Source: Jimgerdemannia flammicorona (lineage: Eukaryota > Mucoromycota > Endogonomycetes > Endogonales > Endogonaceae). Taken from it: DNA of 39,530 nucleotides. The stretch is from the NCBI GenBank assembly GCA_003990745.1, contig RBNI01000159.1, positions 1 to 39,530 of the forward strand, given 5' to 3'. Position 1 is the stretch's first letter. Every line of letters starts with the position of its first letter. Of this stretch, positions 18,196 through 29,059 are shown one piece after another. A program made the translations under genes and the position numbers. The notes beneath the pieces are model-generated. The model made no database searches, was not told the origin of the DNA, and saw only the letters and a program-made list of their open reading frames with translations.

Positions 18196-20870
18196 ATTTT
18201 GACTCTCCTTTGCCATTGATTACCAAAATTGTTCACCTTTGCCGAATTCCCCAAATTCTACTTCAAGTGGCCTTAAAACGATTACCAAAATTGGCCTTAA
18301 ATTGTGTTCTCAAGTGGAAGTAGGGAAGGACCTCAATTCCACTTGATCCACCTCTACCTTCCCCCACTTCCACTCAATCCACCTCCACTCCACCTTGAGG
18401 AAGTGGGGGAAGGTGGATTGGGTAGAATGGCTATTGTTTACCAAAATTATTCTCCTTTGCCAAATTCCCCAAATTCTCCTTCAAGTGACCTTAAATTATG
18501 TTCTCAAGTGGAAGTGGGGAAGGACCTCAATTCCACTCGATCCACTCGATCCACCTCTACCTTCCCCCACTTCAACTTGATCTACCTCCTCCACCTTGAG
18601 GAAGTGGGGGGAGGTGGATCAGGTGAAGGTGGATCAGATGAAGGTGGATTGGGTGAAGGTGGATTGGGTGAAATAGCTACCCTTTGCCATCGATTACCAT
18701 TCCACCTGATCTATCTTCCCCCACTTCCACCTGATTCACCTCCCCCCACTTCCTCAAGATAGAGTAGAGGTGGATCGAGTGGAAGTGGGAGAAGGTAGAG
18801 GTGGATCGAGTGGAAGTGGGAGAAGGTAGAGGTGGATCAAGTGGATCAAGTGGAATTGAGGTCCTTCCCCACTTCCACTTAAGAATATGATGTAAGGCCA
18901 CTTTTAGTAATTGATTTCAGGCCACTTGAAGGAGAATTTGGAGAATTCGGCAAAGGGGAATAATTTTGGTAATTGATGACAAAGGGAAGTCATTCCACCC
19001 GATCCACCTTCCCCCACTTCCACCTGATTCACCTCCCCACTTCCTTAAGGTAGAGTGGAGGTGGATTGAGTAGAAGTGGGGGAAGGTAGAGGTAGATCAA
19101 GTGGAATTGAGATCCTTCTCCACTTCTACTCAAGAATACAATTTAAGGCCACTTGAAGGAGAATTTGGGGAATTCGGCAAAGGGGAACAATTTTGGTAAT
19201 CGATAGCCATTCCACCCAATCCACCTTCCCCCACTTCCTCAAGGTGGAGTGGAGGTGGATCAAGTGGAAGTGGGGGAAGGTAGAAGTGGATCGAGTGGAA
19301 TTGAGGTCCTTTCCCACTTCCACTCAAGAACACAATTTAAGGCCATGTAAAGGAGAATTTGGAGAATTCGGCAAAGGGGAACAATTTTGGTAATCAATGG
19401 CAAAGGGGAGTCATTTCACCTGATCCACCTCCCCCCACTTCCTCAAGGTGGAGGAGGTGGATTGAGTTGAAGTGGGGAAGGTAGAGATGGATTGAGTGGA
19501 TTGAGTGGAATTGAGGTCCTTCCCTACTTCCACTCAAGAACATAATTTAAGGCCACTTGAAGGAGAATTTGGGAAATTTAGCAAAGGGGAACAATTTTGG
19601 TAATCAATGGCAAAGGGCTTCCACCTGATCCACCTCCCCACTTCCTTAAGATGGAGTGGAGGTAGATTGAGTGGAATTGGGGGAAGGTAGAGGTGGATTG
19701 AGTGGATTGAGTGGAATTGAGGTCCTTCCCCACTTCCACTTGAGGATACGATTTAAGGCTACTTTTGGTTATCGATTTAAGGCCACTTGGAGAATTTGGG
19801 GAATTCAGTAAAGGGGAACAATTTTGGTAATCGATGGCAAAGAGGAGCCATTCCACCTGATCCACCTTCCCCCACTTCCACCTGATCCACCTCCCCCCAC
19901 TTCCTCAAGGCGGAGTGGAGGTGGATCAAGTGGAAGTGGGGGAAGGTAGAGGTGGATCAAGTGGATCGAGTGGAATTGAGGTCCTTTCCAAATTCCACTT
20001 GAGAACATGATTTAAGATCACTTTTGGTAATAGATTTAAGGCCACTTAAAGGAGAATTTGGGGAATTCAGCAAAAGGGAACAATTTTGAGCCATTCCACC
20101 TGATCCACCTTCCCCCACTTCCACCTGATCCACCTCCCCCCACTTTCTCATGGTGGAGTGGAGGTGGATCAAGTAGAAGTGGGAGAAGGTAGAGGTGGAT
20201 CAAGTTAAATTAAGGTCCTTCCCCACTTCCACTTGAGAATACGATTTATGGCCACTTTTGGTAATCAATTCAAGTGGCCTTAAATTGTTTACCAAAAATG
20301 GCCTTAAATCATGTCCTTGAGTGGAAGTGGGAAAGGACCTCAATTCCACTCAACTCACTCAATCCATCTCTACCTTCCCCTACTTCCACTTGATCTATCT
20401 CTACTCCACCTTGAGGAAGTGGGGAGAGGTGGATCAGGTGGAAGTGGGGGAAGGGGGATCGGGTGGAATGGCTCTCCTTTGCCATTGATTACCAAAATTG
20501 TTCCACTTTGCCAAATTCCCAAATTCTCCTTCAAGTGGCCTTAAATTGATTACCAAAATTGTTTCACTTTGCCGAATTCCCCAAATTCTCCTTCAAGTGG
20601 CCTTAAATTGATTACAAAAAGTGACCTTAAATTGTGTTCCCGAGGTGGATCGATCCACCTCTACCTTCTCCCACTTCCACTCGATCCACCTCCACCTTCT
20701 CCCTCCCCCACTTCTGCCCAACCCACTTCTACCTGATCTACCTTCCCTCCCCACTTCCTCAAGGTGAATTGAGTGGAAGTGGGTGAAGTTGGAGATGGAT
20801 CGATCCACCTTGGGAATACAATTTAAGGCCACTTTTGGTAATCGATTTAAGGCCGAAATTTGGCCAATTC
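18196..20870. repeat. Foldback satellite array, right block, with orientation switches
   Basis: Same family as 456-1720. Orientation is plus from 18200 to about 18700, minus from about 18700 to 20270 (AATTTAAGGCCACTTGAAGG followed by GGGGAACAATTTTGG), plus again to about 20650, then mixed. A clear hairpin is at 19857-19960: GATCCACCTTCCCCCACTTC on one arm and GGAAGTGGGGGAAGGTAGAG on the other, with about 20 bp of loop. ORFs in this stretch are translations of the repeat. Confidence 0.85.
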
Positions 20871-20915
20871 AACAATGCCAAAATTACTAAGTTACAAATT
20901 AATAATTGCATCTAA

Positions 20916-21516
20916 ACTTATGCTTAATTTTTTGTTACTCCTTTATGCTACTCCTTTTTAATATATTTAATAAAATAAAAATAAAAACTTGAAATTGATA
21001 GCAAAATCTATTGAGTTTAATAAAATGAAGAAGTTTTTTTTTATTATTGTATAAAATATTTTAATAAAGATTATTTTTTTACTTATTTAATATTGATCAT
21101 TATATTTTTTAAATCTCTTCTCCTTTATATTGATCATATTAAAAAAAAATATTATTAGAAATTTAAATAGTAAATATTATCTACTTTACTTAAATGAAAA
21201 TCTTTTTTTTAAATAATATGATTATAAATGATTTACTAAAGTTAGTTATAATTTTGGTCTTATTTAATATTCTATTGGCTTTGAAATTGTGACCAGTAAT
21301 TTATAATTTGGCTTTAATTTAAGGCTGCAATTGTGACCGGTCTTAATATTTATTATAAAATAATAAAAATATTTTTTTTTATTAAAATATTATATGTAAT
21401 AATTAAAAAAGCTCTTCATTTTATTAAACTTGATAGAATATTCTATCAATTTCTGATTTTTTTTTTTTTTTTATTAAATAGATTAAAAAGGAGTAGCAAA
21501 AAGGTTGAGTAAAAGT
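20916..21516. mobile_element. AT-rich element with long terminal inverted repeats (MITE-like)
   Basis: About 600 bp. The left end, ACTTATGCTTAATTTTTTG then GCTACTCCTTTTTAAT, matches the reverse complement of the right end, ACTTTTACTCAACCTTTTTG then GCTACTCCTTTTTAAT. The similarity runs about 140 bp inward (shared AATTGATAG, GTTTAATAAAATGAAGA and TATTTTAATAAA). The left arm has a short duplication of its TACTCC part. No coding capacity. No target duplication was recognised, so the outer limits are approximate. Confidence 0.7.
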
Positions 21517-22090
21517 GTGGTGCACTATATCCTACTACAGAAGATTTATTAAGGACTTTGCCCAAATCACTGCCCCAATTCAGATCCTTCTCAAGAAAGG
21601 AGTATTTTATAAATGGACAGAATCACAAGAGAAAGCTCTCAAAGAACTCAAGCACTGTATGACAACAGCACTAATTCTCATCCACCCCAATCTATAGAAG
21701 CCATTCATCTTATATATAGATGCCTCTAAAGATGGCTTAGGAGTAGTTCTAGCCCAAGAAGGACCTGATCAACAGTACTATATAATAGCTTATATAAGCT
21801 GAGCCACTAATCAGCAGCAGATGAACTATAGTAGCACCAAACTGGAATGCCTTACAGCCATATAGGCAGTCACCCTGTTCAAGTATTATCTCATTGGAAA
21901 AAGGTTCACCCTGATCACAGATCATATAGCCCTCAAATGACTATTTAACTGCAAGAAACTCATCAGAATCCTAGCCTGCTGGATCCTTATCCTCCAAGAT
22001 TACATAATCACCATCATCTACAAAGCAGGGAAAGCCCACAACAATGTTGATGCACTTTCCTGCCAGCTCCAATGAACCAGAAGAGTGTTC
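21515..22090 (+). pseudogene. Gypsy RT C-terminus and RNase H
   Basis: It starts in the RT connection at YYRRFIKDFAQITAPIQ, then WTESQEKALKELK. RNase H follows with YIDASKDGLGVVLAQEG (Asp), NYSSTKLECLTAI (Glu) and LITDHIALK (Asp), and ends in the tether region KAGKAHNNVDALS. Stops replace Trp codons in AI-stop-AVT and LK-stop-LF. In life it would remove element RNA during cDNA synthesis. Confidence 0.8.
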
Positions 22091-22139
22091 CAAGGAACTA
22101 TACCCTAAAGGAAGCTTCTCAGACCATCAAGGCACAAGA

Positions 22140-23147
22140 AGATCTCATCTGAAAAGAATACCAGAAAGCCCACCAAGAATAAGCAAACATAGAAGAAAAG
22201 TTGTGAACAATATACCAATATTGGCCCAATCTCAGAACACAAGTCCAGGACATATTCAGGAAGTGTGATACCTGTCAGAAGTATCAAGGAAGAAAGAACT
22301 ACCAAGCACCACTATAACTAATCATACCACTAGACAATATCTTCCAGAGATGGGGAGTAGATGTAATTGGACCCCTACCAGTTATACCAAGAAGAAACAA
22401 GTATATTCTTGTGTTTATAGAATATGTGACCAAATGGCCTGAGGCTTTCCCAATGAAAATCGCAGATGCCTTAAACATTGTAGGCCTCTTCCATGGACTT
22501 ACACTCAGATATAGACCTCTAGAAGAACTCATCTCTGACTGAGGTACAGAATTTATCAACAATATAACCATAAGTTATGCTCAAATCCACAGGATCCACC
22601 TCAAACAGACCACATCATACCACTCTCAAACCAATGGTATGACAGAAAGAATGAATCATACTATCAAGAAAGAACTTACCCAAGTCAATCCTACCAATTG
22701 GGACCTCTGCTTATCTGAGATCCTATGGGAAATTCAGAACACCCCTACTGTCTCCACCAAACAAAAGTCATTCGAAATGAAGTTTGCCAAAAAAAACCAA
22801 AACTACTGATCATGAGAACCTCAGAGACCTCCTCAAGAGGCAGAGCAGTTATGTAATCAGGCCCAAGTTCAGATTATCAAAGCCCAAGAAAGATAAAAGA
22901 GGTACTATAACCAGAAGCAGAAGGATCAGGAGATTAAGATTGGAGATTAAGTACAAGTTTGGAGAAGTATGATTGAGACAAATTTTGCTACCAAATTTGG
23001 CCAAAATGGAAAGAACCTTATCTTGTATACAATATCAGAGGAACTAGCATCTATTTAAGAAGCATGGATGGATGGACCCTCAGGACACCAGTACACATCA
23101 ACTGCCTCAAGATATACTTCTCTCATCATGAACTAGACAATTAACTA
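22140..23147 (+). pseudogene. Gypsy integrase with GPY/F-type module
   Basis: Inserts element cDNA into the genome. The zinc-binding end is readable as KCDTCQKYQGRKNYQ. The core has WGVDVIGPLP (Asp), LISD-stop-GTEF (Asp, then a stop where Arg or Trp is usual) and YHSQTNGMTERMNHTIKKEL (Glu). Downstream comes YNQKQ...KIGD and, after one frameshift near 22990, WKEPYLVYNIRGTSIYL with RTPVHINCLKIYF, the GPY/F-type module, ending HHELDN and TAA at about 23145. Several stops make it inactive. I saw no chromodomain. Confidence 0.82.
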
Positions 23148-23404
23148 GCATCTTCAGACCCTTGTTCTGAGTTCATTCCAATCACTCTCAGTCTCTCTTC
23201 TACAATTTCAAGAAATCAATGGGAGTACCCTCCAGAAAATTCTGATTCATTAAGAGAATCTTGTCCTGACCAAACAATTGCAGAACCTCTCAGCCCCAGA
23301 ACAAACCTACATCAGAAATATTACAGAAATATCAAGAAGAGATGTCACTACTGTAGACAGGCTCTACACCCTTTATAAATATAACTCTGCAGCCTTGTTA
23401 TAAG

Positions 23405-23420
23405 CACAATTCCCCTGGTA
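23405..23420. other. Target site duplication of micro-LINE, left
   Basis: CACAATTCCCCTGGTA, repeated exactly at 23523-23538. Confidence 0.9.
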
Positions 23421-23477
23421 GTGATGATGTATACTTATTCATAGACTGGTACTAATAAAGGATGGAGTCCAAGTGAC

Positions 23478-23522
<45 letters not shown>
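23421..23522 (+). mobile_element. Micro-LINE: 60-bp LINE 3' end plus poly(A)
   Basis: A 102-bp insertion made of the last 60 bp of the LINE (ending GGAGTCCAAGTGACTAT, as at 6681-6700 in reverse) and 42 A. The 16-bp sequence CACAATTCCCCTGGTA flanks it at 23405-23420 and 23523-23538. This is an extremely 5'-truncated target-primed insertion in the Gypsy tail. Confidence 0.92.
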
Positions 23523-23523
<1 letters not shown>

Positions 23524-23538
23524 ACAATTCCCCTGGTA
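23523..23538. other. Target site duplication of micro-LINE, right
   Basis: Exact repeat of 23405-23420 after the poly(A) run. Confidence 0.9.
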
Positions 23539-23752
23539 TAATGTATGAAAAATGAACCTGGACACTATCTGAGCATTATCAATGCTGTCAAAATCCTATT
23601 CCCAGAAGAATAAGAATAACCCTTGAAATGGAGCAACCATGATACAGATGAGAAAGATGATAGAACAGGTATTGATGCAGAAGATGCTTATCCACACTGA
23701 GATGTTGACTAAAGAACAGTCTGAGGACAGACCATCCTTTAGTGGGGGCTGA

Positions 23753-25054
23753 TGTAACAAACAAAAATGTACCACCCAAATTATAACTTAGTCAGATGAT
23801 GTGAACAATTAGTAACTTAGTCAGATGATATAAACATATAGCATGTAACCAGACACAGCAACCATTGCTATGGAAAACTGTATAAATAGCCAGACTACCA
23901 GATAAGATATATCTGTATAGGACCTGCACACCTGTACTAGATCTGCACACCTGTGCTAGATCTGCAAACCTGTGCTAGACCTGTACACCTGTATCAAACC
24001 AGCACACCTACTATAGATAGTAATCTATAGTTAGAAATATAGTAACCAGTAGCAACCACAACTATATAAAATACCCCAGAGACAAGAGTGAATAAACCTC
24101 AGTTTGAATTGAATTTAAAGTAAAAGTCAAGTCTGCCTACTATACTTCAAGAGGAACACTACAGCTATTGCTAAGAGATTGTGAGCAAAGCATTCCTTTC
24201 CACTCCAGTCTACTTTCTAATATAAAGGGTTTGTTACATTTTTGGTTTGCTTGCCAGATAAGCCTGAAGAATCTGAGTTTGCTGCTAAGTTCAAGAGAGA
24301 ACTTCACTGCTATTTGAGTAATCCACTACTTAAGGAATAAGCTGCTGTTTTCAAGAAGTCTGCCAATTCAGAAAGAATCTGTATCATCCACCATTTCCAA
24401 GTTATTCACATTTCCAGAGAACCCAATCCTTATCACCAAGCCAGTCTCTTGATGTAACTTCGCAGTAGAGCTAGTCTTGATGTAACTCTGTACAAATAAA
24501 GCCAGTCTTTTATATAACTTGCCATGAATCTGTACCATCTGAGTTATTGGTTTGTTCTCAGTGAGCCTGAGTTATTGAGTTATCTGCCACCAGTATTATT
24601 CCCAGGAAGCCACTGATTCGGAAAGAATCTGTACCACCCTTTATTTCTAGTAAACCTATGCCCAAATTGAGTTATCCAGAAATTGCATACTTTTGGAGAT
24701 TGTTGCACTATATAGACCCAAAAAGGAAGCTTCCAAATTGCCAGATCACTCTGCATAAGGAATCCACTTATGCTACACAAGATCATTATACAGAAACTAC
24801 ATAAGGAGAACTGTCAAATTGCTGAACCATTATATATAGGGAATACCTGTGCTACATACACAAATCACTGCTATACCTAGAGAACTATCTCAATTAGGAA
24901 ATTGACACCCAAATCACTTGCAGATGTCCAGCTTTGATTATTATACTACTAAATACCAAGAACATTTTATTGCTTTAACAAAGTAACTGAGGGCTCAAGC
25001 CAAACTACACCAACCCCCAACCTTGTAATTTGTCCCTATTGAGCCAGGCATGTT

Positions 25055-25057
<3 letters not shown>
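23753..25057 (+). repeat. 3' LTR of second Gypsy element
   Basis: 1305 bp from TGTAACAAAC to GGCATGTTACA, preceded by the polypurine tract AGTGGGGGCTGA. It has a TATA box at 23881-23888, a roughly 20-bp repeat (AGATCTGCACACCTGTGCT type) at 23915-24005 and AATAAA at 24091-24096. It resembles the LTRs at 2830 and 14884 throughout but is clearly diverged, with more TA-rich decay. Confidence 0.88.

Positions 25058-25088
<31 letters not shown>
25057..25088. repeat. (TA)n microsatellite
   Basis: About fifteen TA units directly after the LTR. Confidence 0.9.
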
Positions 25089-25090
<2 letters not shown>

Positions 25091-25589
25091 CATGTAGTGA
25101 TCACAGAGTTCTTCAAATATATCAGATTCTCTCCAAGGTATATCTCTTAGACTAACCTCAAGTTTATTATAAGTAAGTTCTTATTGGAGTGCCTTCTCAA
25201 GGTCTTATAGTCCTCAAAATTCTTATCTTTAAACTGTCTTATTATCTCTTAGATTGCTTGCATGGAATTGAGAATAAGTGAACTTGACTGACTTTATTTC
25301 AAAGGAAATAAGAGTAGTATTTATACAGAATATAATTCAATAGTTACTAAGTTATAAGGCTAAATATAAATTTCAATAACTAAATAAAATACTGGAACAC
25401 AGAAAACTATAGTTGTCTGTAAAAATAGTTGCACAGGTTCAGGATATCAGTAGAATTTTAGTAGTACAGGAAAAGGATACTAGAAGAATTCTGAGTTATA
25501 CAAGATCAGAATACCAGAAGAATAACAGTTATACAGAAAAAGGATACTGGTAGAATTCTGTATTACCAAGAACTTAAAGCAGAAAGTTC
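25089..25589. other. No gene seen; AT-rich with short diverged repeats
   Basis: Non-coding on both strands. A loose repeat with GATACTAGAAGAATTCTGAG and variants occurs at about 25460-25565. It might be part of a degraded LTR linked to the broken ORF to the right, but I cannot show both ends. Confidence 0.4.
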
Positions 25590-26553
25590 AGGACTATGGG
25601 GGCTTCATCTTCATCACTTTTATCAAGGCTAGAGATTAGAGATAGGATGTCTTCAAAGGAGATGAGGTCCATGAACATTTTGTCCATTTTGCATATGTTG
25701 TATATTTTGTATGCTTCATGCATGCTGCACAGAATGATATCATTGTTGATGACATCATCATGGTTGACATTATTTCATTCAGTAGTAGCAGGGGCTCTCT
25801 AATCTATAATATTCTCTTCTACAAAATAAGGAACAAATGTGAGATCTTGGGGAGGTCTAATCTGGATACTAGGGCCTTGGAATGCTGAGATCAATCCTTG
25901 TATGAATTGATCTGAGTTGTCCCAGAGGATGGGATATCAGAAGTCCTCTACCTCATCCTTATTGAGAGTGATAGTAAACTGAGCCTCTGTGGTCACCATG
26001 GCCTCCAGTGCATTGGTGCAGCAGGCAGACAGTTCCTTGAAGTCTGAGATCCTAGTATAATCCAAGTTGGAGATCAACCATAGTGCATACCAGAAGACCT
26101 GATGAATATTTATTGCTGTCCTTATTTCATATATATATATGGAGGTGGCATCTTGAATCTCCTGGAGACTGACCTGAGAGAACTCCCAGCAGAGGAGATT
26201 TCCTATTTAATACTCCTGCTATATCCAGAGATATTTGGTAGCAATGGTGATCCTTGTTTCCATTTTGTGGTAGTAGAGAATATAATGATAGAGATTACCA
26301 GTACTCAGGTTGACACTTGGAGTCCTTCTTTTATGGGTCTCCATGGCTCTTCTGATGTCTTGGAATATCCTATCCTGGACTGAGGGGCCTTGGTGGTTTC
26401 TGGATCTTGATGTTTGGTAAGCAGCAGGTATTTCATTTGTAGTAAGTCTTTTAGAACCATTTTTGTGAGCTTTGTTTGGATTGCTACTACTGCAGTTTCT
26501 TGATCCTCTTTTATATTCCTTGAGATGTCTGTCTTGTGGTCACAATGACTCAT
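25590..26553 (-). pseudogene. Unrecognised broken protein-coding remnant
   Basis: Two minus-strand pieces. The upper one starts MSHCDHKTDISRNIKEDQE at 26553. The lower one (about 26210-25590) reads EFSQVSLQEIQDATSIYIYE, then NIHQVFWYALWLISNLDY, ACCTNALEAMVTTEAQ, FIQGLISAFQGPSIQI, FVPYFVEENIID and ISFEDILSLISSLDKSDEDE, with four or five stops in about 210 codons but no frame change. The sustained sense suggests a real ancestral protein, perhaps a retroelement Gag. I recognise no domain. Confidence 0.45.
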
Positions 26554-26695
26554 GGTTAGTCATTATTGCTCATCTTATAGCCTGGATAAGTCATGCCATA
26601 TGATTTTCTTGTACTCCAATCTGGTAACTTATAAGAAAAGACTGTCTCCTATGCTGATATAATTATTTTGAGATCACCATTACAATATATATTAA
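26554..26695. other. No feature seen
   Basis: AT-rich sequence between the broken ORF and the minisatellites. Confidence 0.4.
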
Positions 26696-27000
26696 GCTAT
26701 ATTATTAGGATCTGATAAGAGACCTTGTGCTTGCAGACCAATAGTAAGCTGGTAGTCAGAAAGCTGGGAATCTGAGAGAGTAAGCTATATAGCAGTAAGC
26801 TGGCAGTAGAGAAGCTGGGAAGCTGAGAGAGTAAGCTATATAATAGCAAGCTGGTGGTCAGGCTAGAGATCAGAGAGCTGAGAGTCAGCAAGCTGAAATT
26901 TAGTGAGCTCAGCAATCTGAGTATTGGTAAGCTTGACAAACTGAGTATCAGTAAGCTGAATATCTTTAGGATACTGAGCTTTGAGATTATAAGCTGAGAT
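26696..27000 (+). repeat. AGTAAGCTG-type minisatellite, ends in an 11-G run
   Basis: Irregular short repeats built on AGTAAGCTG and GCTGAGAG. An inverted version is at 28000-28270. A run of 11 G follows near 27005-27015. Confidence 0.7.
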
Positions 27001-27091
27001 ATATCAAGCTTGGGGGGGGGGGTCTTGTAAATACTTATTAGTTAGATAGCTAATCTATATATTCACAATACAGTGGTTAATTAAGTAAGGT

Positions 27092-27300
27092 AAAGTGAGG
27101 AATAAGGCAAAGTAAAAGACAAGGTAAGTAAAGAATAAGATAAAGTAAAGAACAAGGTAAAGTGAAGGATAAGACAAAGTAAAGAATAAAGTAAAGTAAA
27201 GAATGAGACAAAGTAAAGAACAAGGTGAAGTAAAGGATGAGATAAAGCAAAAGATAAGATAAAGTGAAGAATAAGATAAAGTAAAGGATAAGAGGTAAAA
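27092..27300 (+). repeat. 17-bp purine-rich minisatellite
   Basis: About twelve tandem units of the type AAGATAAAGTAAAGAAT. The plus strand has almost no C. Confidence 0.85.
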
Positions 27301-27340
27301 GTAAGCTTTTGATATATTAAATATTTAAAAGCTACAATAT

Positions 27341-27475
27341 CTTTCAGAAGTTCTTTCAGAATCTCTTTGAAATCTCTTTTAGAAGCTCTTTTGGAATTTC
27401 TTCAGAATCTCTTTCAGAAGCTCTTTTGGAATCTCTTTGAAATCTCTTTCAAAATCTTTTTCAAAATCTCTAATA
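27341..27475 (+). repeat. 12-bp minisatellite CTTTCAGAATCT
   Basis: About eleven units of CTTTCAGAATCT with one-base length changes. Confidence 0.8.
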
Positions 27476-27999
27476 AATTACATATTATTGTAATCTGAGA
27501 AATGAGAGTGAGGCAGGTAGAGGAATATGGGAGAGATATATAAGAGGAGTGGAATATAGTAAGAAAAGCTCTAGATTATAAGTATAAGTATAAGTATATA
27601 TATAAGTAAGATTTGCTCTACTCAGCTAATAGCTGATATTATATAATATTAGCTTATATATATTATATCAGCTTATCAGACTGAACTTATCTCAGCTTGT
27701 AAGCATAAGGCTTATAAAGCCTAGTTTATATACAAATTTCACTTTAATCTTATTTAAAAATCTCAAATTATAAATCTCACTCAAACCTTGTTACAAATCT
27801 CACTATAAATCTTACTTAAATATACTACAAACCTCACTCAAACATCATTATATACCTTGCTCAATTAGGGCTAATGTAGAATATACTGAATATTCAAAGT
27901 ATATTTGTTATTTACAGTTTGTGATAGGTATCAGTTTACTACTTTTATTTATTTATTTATCTATTCTCTGTCTATAATCAATCTTTGACTATTATACCT
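27476..27999. other. No gene; AT-rich with small palindromes
   Basis: No reading frame with sense. Around 27630-27690 there are overlapping inverted repeats of AGCTGATATTATATAATAT type. A second repeat of AATCTCACT and TAAATCTTACT type lies at 27745-27860, and a TTTA run at 27945-27960. Confidence 0.5.
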
Positions 28000-28270
28000 T
28001 ATACTACTATCTCAATGCTCTCTACCTTGCTGTCTCTCAGCTTACTGACTTCTATTCTAGACCCTACAGTTTCTGGCTTTCTCTACAACTTGCTGCTCTT
28101 AACTCTATACACTCAACTCACTCCAAATCTCTGCCTTCCAGTTCCTTACTCTCTCAGCTCATTCTCTCTTCCTCAGCTCACTGCTCTTCAGTTTGCCTAT
28201 TTAGCTTACTACTTTCTAGCTACTTTCTAGCTCTCAGCCTCCTACTCAAGCTCTCAGTTCTCACTATTAT
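28000..28270 (-). repeat. Inverted counterpart of the AGTAAGCTG minisatellite
   Basis: CTCTCAGCTTACT-type repeats, the reverse complement of the motif at 26696-27000, about 1 kb away. The small ORF that spans it (Leu/Ser/Thr-rich) is judged a repeat translation. Confidence 0.6.
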
Positions 28271-28779
28271 TAAATACTTTTTGAAATATCTAGAGATTAA
28301 GAACTATATTCAGAAAAAATTACAGAACTATTAGATAATATATTAGGGAATATATTAAATATCTCTATTAGTTTATTATTACTAATAAGTATGAGAAAAA
28401 AAATAAAAACAAAACCTAGTAATAGCTGAATATAGAATTATGCTACAAAAGTAGTTTTATATATTATACTACTAATTATAATTATAAGAGTGATTTGTCT
28501 TATATATCTGTCAAAAGGGTAGTTTTTCATCAATCATAAGAATGATTAATTGTAAATAGTTGAGGTTCTAATGTAGTCTTATATCTCTTTATTCAAATAG
28601 AATTTACAAACTAAACTCATCAGTTGAAACTATTGCACAACTTGGAGCTATATATCAAAGAATAGCAATATCAACAATCTTAAACAATATCTCTGAAAGT
28701 ATTACATACTATACTCTTATCTCTCCAGTATACTGAGAATCCTTATTGATCTAAGAAAGATGATATAATGGAAATCAGG
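28271..28779. other. AT-rich flank of hAT remnant, no clear gene
   Basis: It may contain the degraded N-terminal part of the hAT transposase, but stops are too frequent to follow a frame. Confidence 0.35.
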
Positions 28780-29042
28780 AGATTATTAGAAAAATAATTT
28801 ATTAAATTTTATTATTAAAAATTGGAACACACTAGTAAGACTTTAAATAATGAGAATTTTTATCAATTAATTGTCAACCTCATTGTCACTGGATATCAGC
28901 TATTCTCCACTATCAAAAACTCTAGCTTTAAGTATCTCTTTTATATATTATACTCTAATCTTATCCTTCTATCAACTGATATAATTTTATGAGTTATTCA
29001 AAAGAAATTTGAACTATTGAAGACATAAGTAAAAGCAAGCCT

Positions 29043-29059
29043 AACAGGGCTCAAGTTGA
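29043..29059. other. Target site duplication of LINE copy C, left
   Basis: AACAGGGCTCAAGTTGA, repeated exactly at 30074-30090. Confidence 0.9.

Larger units (their letters stand above)
21515..25057 (+). mobile_element. Second Gypsy element, 5'-truncated
   Basis: It contains the end of RT, RNase H, integrase, the shared tail and a single 3' LTR (23753-25057). The 5' part (5' LTR, Gag, protease, most of RT) is missing; the break coincides with the edge of the inverted-repeat element. The LTR is clearly related to the LTR of the first Gypsy element and shares the polypurine tract and TATA context. It supplies the functions the first element lacks, and is itself heavily mutated. Confidence 0.85.

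Noticed and set aside
27985..28230. 81-codon Leu/Ser-rich ORF resembling a membrane peptide
   Set aside because: It overlaps the inverted AGTAAGCTG minisatellite and its composition follows that repeat.
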